A DNA stretch of 34,532 bases from Cohnella lubricantis (GTDB lineage: Bacteria; Bacillota; Bacilli; Paenibacillales; Paenibacillaceae). The notes below the pieces were generated by a model. The model had not been told where the DNA came from. It searched no databases and saw only the letters and a program-made list of their open reading frames with translations. A program made the translations under genes and the position numbers. The stretch's first letter is position 1. Each line of letters begins with the position of its first letter. Positions 14,435-24,909 of this stretch are shown here, piece after piece. The stretch lies in NCBI RefSeq assembly GCF_014212015.1, contig NZ_JACJVN010000049.1, positions 1-34,532 on the forward strand, given 5' to 3'.

Positions 14435-16630
14435 ATGCAACCCCTTTACGAAAACATGGTAGTGGAATGGACTGTGTCTGATTCGGAAGAACGGTTTATC
14501 GAGCGAATCCTCTGGATATCGCCCTCAAAAGACGTTGTTTTTAGTATTGCGATGCAGGACGACAAGGCATTCCCAGTCATGAAGACGTACTCGGAATACG
14601 TTGTCGGTTTTGAATCGCACTTGTGTAAACATGTGGAATGGATCAATGGGAATATTCCTCTAATAGAGTCGGAAATCGATAGTTTGGACTTACATATACG
14701 CGATAAATCGTGGGATGCAATCAAGGAAGTCGTACAAGACGAGCCCCATTGCTACGACAAGTCCTATAGAGGGGCAAGGGTGCGGGAAGCACTAGAGAGA
14801 ACAGGACTACATAAAAGCACGATCTACCGGTATTTACGAAGGTATTGGCAAGGCGGGAAGCTTAAAAACGCCTTGTTACCCCATTACAGTAATTCAGGAG
14901 GTTACGGTAACGAAAGGGAACCGAAAGGGAAAAAGCGAGGACGGCCGAGAAAGTTCGAAGATGCACCTACGGGGATTAACATTGACGAGGAGACAAAACA
15001 ATTACTCCGCTCGGGCATTCGATTGTTCTATAACAATAAGGATAAGGCTCCATTGAAACATGCGTATCAGAAGACACTTGAGAAGTTCTTTGCTACAGGA
15101 TTCCGACAAGATGGACTTGCCGTAATTCCCGTCCTTCCTCCTCCTGAAAAACTGCCTACCTTCGGTCAGTACAAGTACTGGTTTAACAAGGAGATGGACT
15201 TAGAAGAGACCCTAAAGAGCAGGCATGGGAAGAAACGGTTTGCCTTAGAGTATCGTCCCATCCTCGGTAGTTCTACGTATGAAAGCTTTGGTCCGGGTTC
15301 AAGGTTTCAAGTGGATGCAACGGTTGCCGACGTTTATCTAGTAAGTGAGTATCGAAGAGATTGGATCATCGGACGACCGATTATCTATATTGTGATTGAC
15401 GTCTTTAGTCGTTACATAGCGGGTATCTATATCGGTCTGGAAGGGCCAAGCTGGATCGGCGCGATGATGGCTTTAGCAAATACAACGACAGATAAGGTCC
15501 AGTTCTGCGCACACTATGGCATTCACATTGAAGCGGAAGAATGGGTAAGCAGCCACCTTCCTCAGAAATTAACGGCAGACCGCGGCGAACTGGAAGGCGA
15601 GAAGCCTAGCCATTTGATTGATGTTTTAGGTGTGGATGTAGAGAATGCTTCCCCCTATCGTGCCGATTGGAAAGGGATCGTGGAGCAGCAATTCCGTTTA
15701 ACGAACCTTAGGAGTATTCGTTTTATTCCGGGCGCGATAAAGGAGCGATATCGGGAGCGCGGCGAGCGCGATTATCGATTAGATGCCAAGCTTACGTTAA
15801 GAGAATTCACGCAGATTATGATTCGTAATGTCTTGTACCATAACAACCATCATCATATGTTGTGGTACGACCTCAACGAATTTATGGTCGCGGACGACGT
15901 GACACCTATTCCAAGAGATCTATGGCATTGGGGCATCGTAAACCGAAATGGTCGATTAAAGAAGCAGCCGGAGCACATCGTCAAGTTAAATCTCATGAAC
16001 CGAGGAGAAGCAACTGTAACGGCTGCGGGAATAAAGTTCAAGGGTATGCACTATTCGTGCGAATCGGCGATGCGCGAACAATGGTTTATTAAGGCTCGTG
16101 CAGGAAAGACGTGGCGGGTCAAGGTGAGCTATGATCCCCGCTCAACGAATGAAATTTACTTGTGGCTTGACCATGGACGTCGGTTTGAGCCGTGTACCCT
16201 TCTCGAACGTGAAGAACGGTACCTAAACAAGAGATTCGAGGAAGTGGAAGATCTCCTTGAAATTGAAAGGCACCAAGGACGACAGCAAGAGGTTAACAAC
16301 ATGTTGTCTAAGATCGACCTCGATGCCCATACGAAGGCTATTGTCGATACAGCAACCAAGAAGACGAATGAAGCCATTCAACATAGCGAAGTGTCTGCTA
16401 GCAAACGGGTAAAAGGCACTCGAGAACACCGTTCGACGGAGAAAGCACTAAACCGAGAGCAAGAAGCTTTTCAACTGTCAGACAAAAATTCAGTTAACGA
16501 GTCAACGAAGAATAACGTGGTTTCGTTAAGTCGGAACGAAAACAATGAGAAGAAAGAGGCCTACATACCACCGGCGAACAAGTTGTCCAGCATCAAAGCT
16601 TATTTGCAGGAGGATGGTGATGATGAATGA
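14435..16630 (+). CDS. tnsB: TnsB, DDE transposase of the Tn7-like element
   Basis: TnsB binds the end repeats, cuts the 3' ends and joins them to the target. The 731-residue protein has an N-terminal DNA-binding helix-turn-helix (REALERTGLHKSTIYRYLRR) and an RNase H-like core with D294 (RFQVDATVADV), D382 (LTADRGELEG) and E417 (WKGIVEQQFR). The 88 and 35 residue intervals equal those of Tn7 TnsB. The C-terminal 150 residues are charged and helical, the part that contacts TnsC. The ATG at 14435 has GGGTGA five bases upstream; a GTG at 14426 overlapping the tnsA stop is possible. Its last codons overlap tnsC. Confidence 0.95.
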   Translation: MQPLYENMVVEWTVSDSEERFIERILWISPSKDVVFSIAMQDDKAFPVMKTYSEYVVGFESHLCKHVEWINGNIPLIESEIDSLDLHIRDKSWDAIKEVVQDEPHCYDKSYRGARVREALERTGLHKSTIYRYLRRYWQGGKLKNALLPHYSNSGGYGNEREPKGKKRGRPRKFEDAPTGINIDEETKQLLRSGIRLFYNNKDKAPLKHAYQKTLEKFFATGFRQDGLAVIPVLPPPEKLPTFGQYKYWFNKEMDLEETLKSRHGKKRFALEYRPILGSSTYESFGPGSRFQVDATVADVYLVSEYRRDWIIGRPIIYIVIDVFSRYIAGIYIGLEGPSWIGAMMALANTTTDKVQFCAHYGIHIEAEEWVSSHLPQKLTADRGELEGEKPSHLIDVLGVDVENASPYRADWKGIVEQQFRLTNLRSIRFIPGAIKERYRERGERDYRLDAKLTLREFTQIMIRNVLYHNNHHHMLWYDLNEFMVADDVTPIPRDLWHWGIVNRNGRLKKQPEHIVKLNLMNRGEATVTAAGIKFKGMHYSCESAMREQWFIKARAGKTWRVKVSYDPRSTNEIYLWLDHGRRFEPCTLLEREERYLNKRFEEVEDLLEIERHQGRQQEVNNMLSKIDLDAHTKAIVDTATKKTNEAIQHSEVSASKRVKGTREHRSTEKALNREQEAFQLSDKNSVNESTKNNVVSLSRNENNEKKEAYIPPANKLSSIKAYLQEDGDDE

Positions 16631-18300
16631 ATGATTTCGATGTTCCGTTGTTTCATTTCAGTCGGGGGGAGTTTGTGGAAGCCGACTATCAAGATCCGTT
16701 GCTCGAGGACTACCGAAATAACCCATTACTGGAGGCGCTCCCTCCAATTTGGGACGATCGGACAGTCGTTAACAAGCTGGCCTCTAAACCGATCTTTAAT
16801 GCCTCGGAGCGCGAATTACCAGTACATCTTCGTCTGCATTGCGTTCAACGAATCTCGAGGGACTTCTTCCGACCGTTATCGAGACATCTTGAGTTGCAGC
16901 AAAGCATATCCAGGCTCATAAGGGACGGTTACGTTGGTCGTAACCCTTTGACACCTAACTATGCCTTTCGGGCGCGTAGAGATGCCTATGAGCTAATCAT
17001 GAAGGGAAATACAAGCGGTTATCCGGTAAATACGCCCACTTCAGCCGGGTTCGCATTAGTGGGGATATCGGGGATTGGAAAGTCCAGTAGCTTATTGCGT
17101 ATTCTGCAGATGTATCCACAGGTCATTTTGCATCGCAAGTATCAAGGACAGGATATGCCAGCGCCCTATCAGATCGTTTGGTTGAAGATGGACTGTCCTC
17201 ATGACGGTTCGATCAGAGGGTTATGCCTAAACTTTCTTCTCGCAGTGGATAGCCTGGTCGGGACGAAATATTACAAGAAGAATGCAACGAAAAATCCGGA
17301 AGAGTTGCTTCCCCTGATGGCACAAGCGGCAGCAGTCCACTGCTTGGGAGTACTCGTCATCGATGAAATCCAAAACTTACAAGAAGCTAAAGACGATCGA
17401 GCTGCTCAGATGCTAAATTTCTTCGTTCAGTTGGTGAACACGATCGGGTTGCCTGTTATTCTCGTCGGAACGTATAAAGCCCTCCCCGCCCTCAATGCGG
17501 AGTTTCGGAATGCACGACGTAACAGTGGGCAAGGCGATGCAACTTGGCACCATTTCAAGAACGACGATGAGGAATGGGAGTGGCTGCTTCAGGGATTGTG
17601 GAAGTATCAGTGGACGGATCAGAAGTCGGAATTGAATCAAGATTTCATTGATGTTATGCACGCTGAGTCCCAAGGGATCTCGGATATTGCGATCAAGTTA
17701 TTTATGCTGACGCAATGGAGAGCGTTGGACAAAGGCATCCCTCAAATATCAACGGGGCTTATTCGATCTGTAGCGAAGGATAGACTGACTCTGATTCGAC
17801 CGGCGCTAGAGGCTTTGCGTTCAGGGAAGAAGAAGGAAATTCAGAAGTTTGCGGACATATACGATAGTGTTTCCATAGATGACTATATAGATCGGATCGA
17901 AGCAGAACAACGGCAGGCCGAACGATTAGAAATTATTAAGAACGAACTTGGTTACGACCTCGTTGAACAAGCCGAAAATGAGGTCTGTGGTTGGTTGGTG
18001 GAGGCAGGGATTGATCGGGCGACTGCCGAACAGGCAGCGAAGGAAGTCGTTAAAAGCCATCTACAGGAGCTGGACGCTGTAGACCTTCACAAAGAGGCAC
18101 TAAAAATAGCACTGAAGAGACGAAGCAATAAAACAACGAAAACGCCGCAACAGCGGAGTAATAGTAATTCCAAAGCGTTACCTACAGCCCCGGATGATCT
18201 CCGTGTCATTGTAGCTCAGGGCCGAAAGAGGAAAATGTCTGCATATCAAGCGATGAAGACCGTCGGTTACATAAAGGATCCATTAGAGTTTATCGTTTAA
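16627..18300 (+). CDS. tnsC: TnsC, AAA+ regulator of transposition
   Basis: TnsC is the ATPase that links target-selecting TnsD or TnsE to the TnsAB transposase and enforces target immunity. The 557-residue length is nearly that of Tn7 TnsC (555). Walker A is GISGIGKSS with K152, Walker B is LVIDEIQ with D246-E247, and VILVGTYKA fits sensor 1. The first 130 residues should bind TnsD. The C-terminal 150 residues are helical and basic, as expected of the TnsA/TnsB contact region. The start overlaps the end of tnsB by four bases (ATGA), indicating translational coupling. Confidence 0.95.
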   Translation: MNDFDVPLFHFSRGEFVEADYQDPLLEDYRNNPLLEALPPIWDDRTVVNKLASKPIFNASERELPVHLRLHCVQRISRDFFRPLSRHLELQQSISRLIRDGYVGRNPLTPNYAFRARRDAYELIMKGNTSGYPVNTPTSAGFALVGISGIGKSSSLLRILQMYPQVILHRKYQGQDMPAPYQIVWLKMDCPHDGSIRGLCLNFLLAVDSLVGTKYYKKNATKNPEELLPLMAQAAAVHCLGVLVIDEIQNLQEAKDDRAAQMLNFFVQLVNTIGLPVILVGTYKALPALNAEFRNARRNSGQGDATWHHFKNDDEEWEWLLQGLWKYQWTDQKSELNQDFIDVMHAESQGISDIAIKLFMLTQWRALDKGIPQISTGLIRSVAKDRLTLIRPALEALRSGKKKEIQKFADIYDSVSIDDYIDRIEAEQRQAERLEIIKNELGYDLVEQAENEVCGWLVEAGIDRATAEQAAKEVVKSHLQELDAVDLHKEALKIALKRRSNKTTKTPQQRSNSNSKALPTAPDDLRVIVAQGRKRKMSAYQAMKTVGYIKDPLEFIV

Positions 18301-18312
18301 GGAGGTGGGATG

Positions 18313-20085
18313 ATGGATACAGGATGTGTATTACCAAACCCATACCCTGATGAGTTATTATACAGCGTGATTGCTCGGTACCACGTAAGGATGAATAACG
18401 AAAGCCCAAAATGGACGCTCAGGGAAGTGTTCGGGACGGAAAACGTAATTCCTACGATAGATCTTCCAAGCCATTTAGATAGTCTAGTAAGTAGGAACTT
18501 GACCCAAGGGTTGACGGCCAACCAATGGATTGATCGCCACACCCTGTATCCATACTACGCCCCTTTTCTGCCGAAAGATCGTGCTTATCGAGTCCGAGCT
18601 CTTATGAAGAGTACAAATGGGTCGGGCATTCATGCGCTTATCGGAATCACAGCGAGCACGGTTGAGAGAAGCAATGATTTGCGGTACTGCCCTAGCTGCT
18701 TTGAAAGCGATATTCAACATTACGGTGAGCCCTACTGGCATCGGCTTCATCAGATGTCGGGTGTGTGGGTGTGCCCACTTCACCAGGTTGATTTGCACCG
18801 AATAATTGAACCTATTTCCGATCGTCATGGATTAACGGTTCTTCCGATAGCAAGGTCAATGTTTCGTTCTGAACCTGTCATGAAGATGGCATCAGAGAAA
18901 ATAAAAACGATCCTCTGCCAAATCGCTGAGGATGTTCGGTTGTTAATAGAAAATTCAGAGAGTCTCACCAATCTCTATAATCTAAGAGATCACGTCCTCC
19001 CACGGTTATTCGAAAGCGGCTATGTAACCGCAGGAGCCCGCATTAGACAGCGAAAGTTTTATGAGCAATTCACAATTACGTTTGGCGAGGAACTGCTTAG
19101 AATTATGGATAGCACTCTTTCTGGCGAGGTGAATAGCTGGACGGCAACGGCTGTGAGAAAGGCACGCTATGTGGTCCATCCGGTTCGGAGTCTATTGCTT
19201 GTCCGATTCCTGTATGGCTCTCTAGAACAGTTTCTGAGTGTGCCAGACAGTTCCTATACTCCATTTGGGCTCGGGCCTTGGCCTTGTCTTAATAAGGCTT
19301 CAGATCACTATCATAGGGCTGTAGTTACCTCCCTTCAGGTTACTCGCTGTACAGATACGAGCCAGCCCGTAGGAACGTTTACTTGCAACTGTGGGTTCTC
19401 GTACTCAAGGCGCGGACCGGATCAATGTAACGAAGATAAGTATAGGAGAGGTCGCATCAAGTCGTTCGGCCCAGTGTGGGCAAAGAAGCTAAGGGAACTA
19501 CTTCATGAAGGGAAATCCATTCGAACGATAGCGGATTTACTAGGTGTGGACTCGAATACCGTTATCAAATATGCAAGAGGGGCAGTTGTTGACTCCCTTA
19601 AAAACAACAGTACGGAAACGCCCCAACAAAAAGGAACCGAAAAGCCGGGCCGTTTAGAACAATCCCAAAGGCAATATAACGACCGCGTGAATTGGGAAAA
19701 ACGTGATTTAGAGTTGAGTTGGCTAGTCGAGGAAGCATGCAAGGCAATGTTGTCAGACGAAACGCGCAAACCAACCCGGATTACCCTTTCTGCGGTGGGA
19801 AAGAAAGTTGGTAAGTTGAGTCTTCTGGAGAAAAGAAAAAAGAAAATACCGATTACAATGCAGGTTTTGTCACGCTATCTAGAATCGGTAAAAGACTTTC
19901 AAATCCGAAGAGTTCGTTGGGCAGCCGATCAAATGGCCGGCGAATGGCCGTTACGGAAGTGGAAGTTAGTTAAGAAGGCTGGACTGTGGCGGGAGTATGA
20001 TAAAGAGGTTTCAGAAGAGATCGATCGCTGCATCGGATTACATGTTGTCGGATTGAACGAGGTGAATCAATCTTGGCTTCACTAA
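18313..20085 (+). CDS. tnsD: TnsD, TniQ-family attTn7 target selector
   Basis: TnsD binds the glmS 3' end and recruits TnsC so that the element inserts at attTn7. The 590-residue protein starts with the TniQ signature LPNPYPDELLYSVIARYH and carries a CCCH zinc site: C126, C129, C154 and H157, the same spacing as the Tn7 TnsD zinc finger. A second cysteine pair appears in FTCNCGFSYSRRGPDQ near residue 360, followed by a helix-turn-helix (SIRTIADLLGVDSNTVIKYA). GGAGG lies seven bases before the ATG at 18313; an ATG at 18310 is less well spaced. Its location beside glmS shows it works or has worked here. Confidence 0.95.
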   Translation: MDTGCVLPNPYPDELLYSVIARYHVRMNNESPKWTLREVFGTENVIPTIDLPSHLDSLVSRNLTQGLTANQWIDRHTLYPYYAPFLPKDRAYRVRALMKSTNGSGIHALIGITASTVERSNDLRYCPSCFESDIQHYGEPYWHRLHQMSGVWVCPLHQVDLHRIIEPISDRHGLTVLPIARSMFRSEPVMKMASEKIKTILCQIAEDVRLLIENSESLTNLYNLRDHVLPRLFESGYVTAGARIRQRKFYEQFTITFGEELLRIMDSTLSGEVNSWTATAVRKARYVVHPVRSLLLVRFLYGSLEQFLSVPDSSYTPFGLGPWPCLNKASDHYHRAVVTSLQVTRCTDTSQPVGTFTCNCGFSYSRRGPDQCNEDKYRRGRIKSFGPVWAKKLRELLHEGKSIRTIADLLGVDSNTVIKYARGAVVDSLKNNSTETPQQKGTEKPGRLEQSQRQYNDRVNWEKRDLELSWLVEEACKAMLSDETRKPTRITLSAVGKKVGKLSLLEKRKKKIPITMQVLSRYLESVKDFQIRRVRWAADQMAGEWPLRKWKLVKKAGLWREYDKEVSEEIDRCIGLHVVGLNEVNQSWLH

Positions 20086-21683
20086 AAATTAAGACGTGGC
20101 CCTATCCGGAAGGTCAAGAGGCCGAGTTAGTTTGGTTTGGATCTCCGCATACCGATTATAGGGGGAATTGGAGGCTGCGTGTGGCCTTCCGTGCGACAAC
20201 CGGGGAACTTAAGGTTATATCGTATCCTTGGGGCTTGCTCCCCTATTTGCGACTAGGTCAGATCTATACTGACGGAGTCGTTGATCAAGTGAGGCCATTA
20301 ACAGGTTCAGCTTATAAATTCACCATCGGTGGTATGGATCAAGGAGCAGTCGAAACTGGATTTACACTTCCTAAACGGCTAATTGATTTTCACAAGAATC
20401 CGGAGCTTGGGTTACAGAAAGTGATTCAATATCGTTCTGCCGGTTTAACCTATTGTATACCTGTAACGGAGTTGGTCCGAGCTTTGTTTATTAACTCTCG
20501 GTACCTTTCCTACTACATGCTTCAACCTCATGGACTTGAAATGTTAATTGATAGAAGCGAGTTTCAAAATAACACCCTCTTTCTTGATTTAAGCACTCGT
20601 GTGCCTGCGAAGCTGGCTAACGAAACGAATGCAAGACACTTATCATGGATTCATATGGACCCCGGGATACGTTCCATGTGGGACTCGGTCTATCGCAGAT
20701 TATTCAGGCAAGCAGTTAAACTCTTCCCGCAAAACCCAACCGCAGCATTTAGGAAAGGTGTTCCTCTAGAAGTTGACTTACCACCAGTGGGTCAGCTCGA
20801 ACTACATGGTAGAGGAGTTCAGTTCATTAATCATGTCTTGGTAAAAGAAATCATTGCAATCAGTGGGTTCCGGCATCCTGTAGGAGATATTGTTTTTTGG
20901 CATCCTTCAAAAAAACGTCATGAATCAATTTATGGAGATAAGAAAGTACGACTCTCTGCAAAATCGAGGAACGACGATTACGTCATCAATGACCAAAGTG
21001 AAAACGCAAAAGAGGACACGAACCAAGATGTTCTGGAGGCACCGCCAACATATATGCGGTTTACTAATTATCCCGTTGTCACCACCCGAAGAGAACGTAT
21101 CAGGCACACCCATACAGGGGATGAAGTACTAATTACTACCGGGAGGGGCGGAAAGAACACGGGAATGCAGGAAGTAAGTGTTCAAGACTCAGTGGTTGGC
21201 GGAGATACTCCGCCGATTGATTTTCAAACGCTCGAAACCATTCCTTATTCCGATGCCGTCGGATTAGAAGCTTTTTTTGAAATGATTCAAATAATGAAGC
21301 GGACTTTTCCCTACAGTATCCGTATGTCTGTCTTGCGTGTACCTCCAGGTAAACGGTTCTCAACTTGTCCCAATGGTTCCCGTAGAACTTGTGCAATCGT
21401 GCAGGTGAGCAACGGGAGCCTGCTGTTCTATGTTATGGAGGTTGCGAGGCCTGACGATTGGTCCATATCAACACTTATTCTTCAACCAACAAGCCAAACT
21501 ACAATTAAGACCGTTGAACAAGTCATTAAGCAACTCCTAGATGGTCTTGTACAGAAAAGTGGGCATTGGGACCAGAACGTTCTAAATCAATGCAAGGGTG
21601 TCGATATTCAGAAATTAAAGCATTATCAAAGTGATACAACGCTTGATTGGGCGTTCCGCCTTGCGGGTAAATTCATAATTTGA
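20073..21683 (+). CDS. tnsE: TnsE-like target selector (replication/conjugation pathway)
   Basis: In Tn7, TnsE directs insertion into replicating lagging-strand DNA, mostly on conjugal plasmids, through contact with the sliding clamp. This 536-residue protein matches Tn7 TnsE (538) in length and position after tnsD, and in local patterns such as YCIPVTELVRALFINSRYL in the first half and a YMRFTNYPVVTTRRERIR basic segment before the C-terminal domain. The middle (about residues 285-350) is poorly ordered and charged. Its TTG start has GAGGTGA seven bases upstream and overlaps tnsD by 13 bases. A terminator overlaps its stop codon. Similarity was judged by eye, so the family call is strong but not absolute. 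Confidence 0.85.
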   Translation: MASLKIKTWPYPEGQEAELVWFGSPHTDYRGNWRLRVAFRATTGELKVISYPWGLLPYLRLGQIYTDGVVDQVRPLTGSAYKFTIGGMDQGAVETGFTLPKRLIDFHKNPELGLQKVIQYRSAGLTYCIPVTELVRALFINSRYLSYYMLQPHGLEMLIDRSEFQNNTLFLDLSTRVPAKLANETNARHLSWIHMDPGIRSMWDSVYRRLFRQAVKLFPQNPTAAFRKGVPLEVDLPPVGQLELHGRGVQFINHVLVKEIIAISGFRHPVGDIVFWHPSKKRHESIYGDKKVRLSAKSRNDDYVINDQSENAKEDTNQDVLEAPPTYMRFTNYPVVTTRRERIRHTHTGDEVLITTGRGGKNTGMQEVSVQDSVVGGDTPPIDFQTLETIPYSDAVGLEAFFEMIQIMKRTFPYSIRMSVLRVPPGKRFSTCPNGSRRTCAIVQVSNGSLLFYVMEVARPDDWSISTLILQPTSQTTIKTVEQVIKQLLDGLVQKSGHWDQNVLNQCKGVDIQKLKHYQSDTTLDWAFRLAGKFII

Positions 21684-21712
21684 CGAACCGACATTACGCT
21701 GGTTCGTTTTTT
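21683..21712 (+). terminator. Intrinsic terminator at the end of the tns operon
   Basis: ACGAACC at 21683-21689 pairs with GGTTCGT at 21701-21707 around an 11-base loop, followed by TTTTT. The stem begins at the last base of the tnsE stop codon, which separates tns from the cargo. Confidence 0.85.
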
Positions 21713-21716
21713 AGTA

Positions 21717-21746
21717 TTGCAATACTTAATTTGTGCGTGGTATTAT
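21717..21746 (+). promoter_or_regulatory. SigA-type promoter for the restriction operon
   Basis: TTGCAA at 21717-21722 and TATTAT at 21741-21746 are separated by 18 bases, directly after the tns terminator. Predicted transcription would begin near 21753, giving a very short leader. Confidence 0.6.
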
Positions 21747-21763
21747 TTAGGAGTAAGTTCCTA

Positions 21764-23371
21764 GTGCTAGAGGGTGGTTTATTGATCGAGACATTCTGGA
21801 ACATTTGCTTACTCCATGACATCAGCTCCCGGGATCAGCTGCTTCGGGAAGCGGTTCGAGTTGTTCAGACGAGAAAGACATTAGAACTACAGGGATCAAT
21901 GCATGAAGCAGCCTTAGAACCGGAAAAGTTGTTCCAAATGATGAAGCAGCACATCGGTGAGCGTGAGTTAGGGCACTTTCCGGGTGATCGGGATTTATTT
22001 TATAGGCTGTACCAGGTCGGCAAGGATATAGACTTGTTGGATTACGCTTTGCAGACACTTCAGCAAGATCGAGTCACAGGCGGTATTATCGTTCACTCCG
22101 GAATAATGACTCGTTTTATAGAGATGTGTGAACGCAATGATTATTGCAATCTGCTCATAGCGGAAACAGAAAAGTATCTGCGAGGGCTAGTCGAAACACA
22201 AATTTACAAGCAGTCTTCATTTATAATAACGCTTCTAACGGAGAGCTACATCATTGCAAAACTTTTAAAAATCTACTTTGAGGCGTATCCGAACGTACAA
22301 GTCATTCAGGGTTCGATTTATCAACCCTTGCCTCTAACAGAGAAGTTTGATGCTATTTTAACCATTCCGAACTTCGGGCTGAAGTTGGACGAAAGTGAAG
22401 AAGCGACCATTAGAGACTCGGAAGGTGTGGCCGTTAATCATTTACTCCCTTTGCTACAGGATGCAGGGAGAATTAGCGTTACATTCCCTGCAAGGATGAT
22501 GTTTCAATCGGGAAGTATTGCAAAATGGCGGGAACAAACAAACGAGTTGTACCCTGTACAATCCATTCACGTGCTCCCGGACGGAATATTCCGCCCCTAC
22601 ACGTCGGTAAAGACTTACCAAGTTGAACTTCGGGTCTCACCATCAGACGAAGTGATTCTTGGAAGATTGGTGCTTCAGAAGACTTCCCTGGTCGCAGACC
22701 GAGAAATTGCGGTCAATTCTGCGGCATTAGCACAACTCGATAACTGGAGAATCGATATGCTTCTTGATGAAGATCAAGACACGCTTCGTTCTTTCCAACA
22801 AGCGCCTATTCCAAAAGTGAAGCTGCGTGATATTGCGGACATTTTCCGCGGGAAATCCATTCTCAAGCAGGACTTGAAAGCTGGAAACATCAAGGTGTTG
22901 AATATCTCCAACCTTGAAGACGGCGAGGTAAGAATGGAACAGTTGGAGACAATCGATGAGGAAGTAAGGAAAGTCAAACGTTATGAGATCCTCCCGGGGG
23001 ATCTCGTCATGACATGCCGTGGTACAGTGAATAAGCTCGCAGTATTTCCAGAAACGGAAGGTACGGTTATTGCATCCGCCAATATTATAGTAATTCGGTT
23101 CAAGTCTTCAATCTTAAGTGGTTTTGCAAAGATCTTTCTGGAAAGTCCAGTAGGAACGGCACTTATTCAGAGTTTCCAACGAGGTACAACAGTAATGAAT
23201 CTGAATCCATCAGATGTGGGCGAGATCGAACTGCCTCTCCTCCCTCAAGATGAGCAACTTGTCCGAATCAACCGATATAACGAGGAAAACGAACGATATA
23301 AAACAGCGATTCGTGAGGCAACGGCTCGCTGGGAGCAAGTGAAAAACAAAATATACAGTGAACTTTACTGA
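21764..23371 (+). CDS. Degenerate N6-methyltransferase-like protein fused to a type I specificity domain
   Basis: The product is about 535 residues. Its first two thirds follow the fold of N6-adenine methyltransferases of HsdM type: [14 protein letters not shown] stands where the catalytic NPPF region should be, followed by [13 protein letters not shown] and [19 protein letters not shown]. Motif I (DPxxGSG) is missing and NPP(F/Y) is IPNF, so methylation is unlikely. The last third is one HsdS-type target-recognition domain ([49 protein letters not shown]). It heads the operon, with hsdM 14 bases later. It may be an accessory or alternative specificity subunit. The GTG at 21764 has AGGAG ten bases before it; a TTG at 21782 fits the predicted transcript start better. 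Confidence 0.78.
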   Translation: MLEGGLLIETFWNICLLHDISSRDQLLREAVRVVQTRKTLELQGSMHEAALEPEKLFQMMKQHIGERELGHFPGDRDLFYRLYQVGKDIDLLDYALQTLQQDRVTGGIIVHSGIMTRFIEMCERNDYCNLLIAETEKYLRGLVETQIYKQSSFIITLLTESYIIAKLLKIYFEAYPNVQVIQGSIYQPLPLTEKFDAILTIPNFGLKLDESEEATIRDSEGVAVNHLLPLLQDAGRISVTFPARMMFQSGSIAKWREQTNELYPVQSIHVLPDGIFRPYTSVKTYQVELRVSPSDEVILGRLVLQKTSLVADREIAVNSAALAQLDNWRIDMLLDEDQDTLRSFQQAPIPKVKLRDIADIFRGKSILKQDLKAGNIKVLNISNLEDGEVRMEQLETIDEEVRKVKRYEILPGDLVMTCRGTVNKLAVFPETEGTVIASANIIVIRFKSSILSGFAKIFLESPVGTALIQSFQRGTTVMNLNPSDVGEIELPLLPQDEQLVRINRYNEENERYKTAIREATARWEQVKNKIYSELY

Positions 23372-23385
23372 AGAGGAGCTTGAGA

Positions 23386-24909
23386 ATGGCAACAGCAAAC
23401 TTGGGTTTTGAAGAAAAATTATGGAGCATGGCCGATAAGCTGCGCGGCAGCATGGATGCTGCTGAGTACAAGCACGTCGTGTTAGGTCTTCTTTTCCTTA
23501 AATATGTATCGGATGCTTTTGAAGAGAAATACGAAGCACTGAAGAATGAGCCCTATGCGGACCCCGAAGATCGGGACGAATACGTAGCTGCGAACATCTT
23601 CTGGGTACCAAAGGATGCACGTTGGAGCCACATTAAGAATAATGCCAAGAAACCGGAAATCGGCCAAATCATTGACCAAGCAATGATCGATATCGAGAAG
23701 GAAAATGGTTCGCTGAAAGGTGTTCTGCCAAAGGATTATGCCAGACCTGCCCTTGATAAAACGCGCCTTGGCGAAGTCATTGACTTGTTCTCGTTCAAGG
23801 TTGGGGATGAAGATAGCCGCTCCAAGGATGTTCTTGGCCGGGTATATGAATACTTCCTTAGCAAGTTTGCCAGCGCTGAGGGTAAGAACGGCGGTGAATT
23901 CTACACGCCGAACAGCGTTGTTCGCTTGCTCGTTGAGATGATTGAGCCATATAAGGGACGTGTTTATGACCCTTGCTGCGGTTCCGGTGGAATGTTTGTT
24001 CAGAGCGAAAAATTCGTCGAAGAGCACCAAGGCAAACTAGGAGATATTGCCGTATATGGCCAAGAGTCGAACCCAACGACTTGGAAGTTGTGTAAAATGA
24101 ACTTGGCGATCCGTGGGATTGACAGCAACCTGGGAGAACATCATGCGGATACGTTCCATAACGATCTGCATAAGAACTTGAAGGCCGATTACATACTGGC
24201 CAATCCTCCGTTCAACATTAGTGACTGGGGCGGCGAACGGTTAACGGAAGACGCCCGTTGGTCGTACGGAATTCCGCCAGCAGGCAATGCCAATTACGCC
24301 TGGATTCAGCACATGGTAAACAAGTTGGCTCCAAGCGGTGTGGCCGGTTTTGTCTTGGCGAACGGTTCTATGTCGACGAGTACAACAGCGGAACTTGAAA
24401 TTCGGCGCAAGTTGGTCAATGCAGATTTGGTGGATTGCATAGTAACGTTGCCAGGGCAGTTATTCTACTCGACGCAAATTCCAGTCTGCCTTTGGTTTAT
24501 GGCGAAGAATAAGGCCCCAAGAGGGCTTCGCGATCGCCGCGAAGAGATTCTGTTCATCGATGCTCGGAAAATGGGTCAAATGGTTGATCGTACGCATCGC
24601 GAGATGACTTCGGACGATATCAAGAAAATTGCAGATACGTACCACGCTTGGAGAGGGCAGGCTGAAGCTGGAGCATATGAGGATGTTAAAGGCTTCTGCA
24701 AAGCTGCGAAACTTACGGAAGTACAAGAACATGAATATATATTGACTCCAGGACGATATGTAGGCATTGAGGATGTCGAAGAGGATGGCGAGCCATTTGA
24801 GGATAAGATGACTCGGTTGACCTCGGAGTTGGCTGAGCAGTTTGCTAAATCGCGACACCTGGAAGACGAGATTCGCAAGCGGCTTGGAGGGATTGGGTTT
24901 GAGTTCTAA
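23386..24909 (+). CDS. hsdM: Type I restriction-modification methyltransferase subunit HsdM
   Basis: HsdM methylates adenine in the sequence chosen by HsdS and is part of the restriction complex with HsdR. The 507-residue protein has the N-terminal HsdM helical domain ([18 protein letters not shown]), SAM-binding motif D195-P-C-C-G-S-G and catalytic N273-P-P-F. GAGGAG lies seven bases before the ATG. It overlaps hsdS by 11 bases, so the two are translationally coupled. Unlike the preceding fusion gene, every catalytic motif is intact, so this is the functional modification subunit. Confidence 0.96.
   Translation: MATANLGFEEKLWSMADKLRGSMDAAEYKHVVLGLLFLKYVSDAFEEKYEALKNEPYADPEDRDEYVAANIFWVPKDARWSHIKNNAKKPEIGQIIDQAMIDIEKENGSLKGVLPKDYARPALDKTRLGEVIDLFSFKVGDEDSRSKDVLGRVYEYFLSKFASAEGKNGGEFYTPNSVVRLLVEMIEPYKGRVYDPCCGSGGMFVQSEKFVEEHQGKLGDIAVYGQESNPTTWKLCKMNLAIRGIDSNLGEHHADTFHNDLHKNLKADYILANPPFNISDWGGERLTEDARWSYGIPPAGNANYAWIQHMVNKLAPSGVAGFVLANGSMSTSTTAELEIRRKLVNADLVDCIVTLPGQLFYSTQIPVCLWFMAKNKAPRGLRDRREEILFIDARKMGQMVDRTHREMTSDDIKKIADTYHAWRGQAEAGAYEDVKGFCKAAKLTEVQEHEYILTPGRYVGIEDVEEDGEPFEDKMTRLTSELAEQFAKSRHLEDEIRKRLGGIGFEF

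Noticed and set aside
21764..23371. Reading the fusion as a BREX/PglX or type IIG enzyme
   Set aside because: It lacks catalytic methyltransferase motifs and a nuclease domain, and it stands in an hsd operon with no BREX neighbours.
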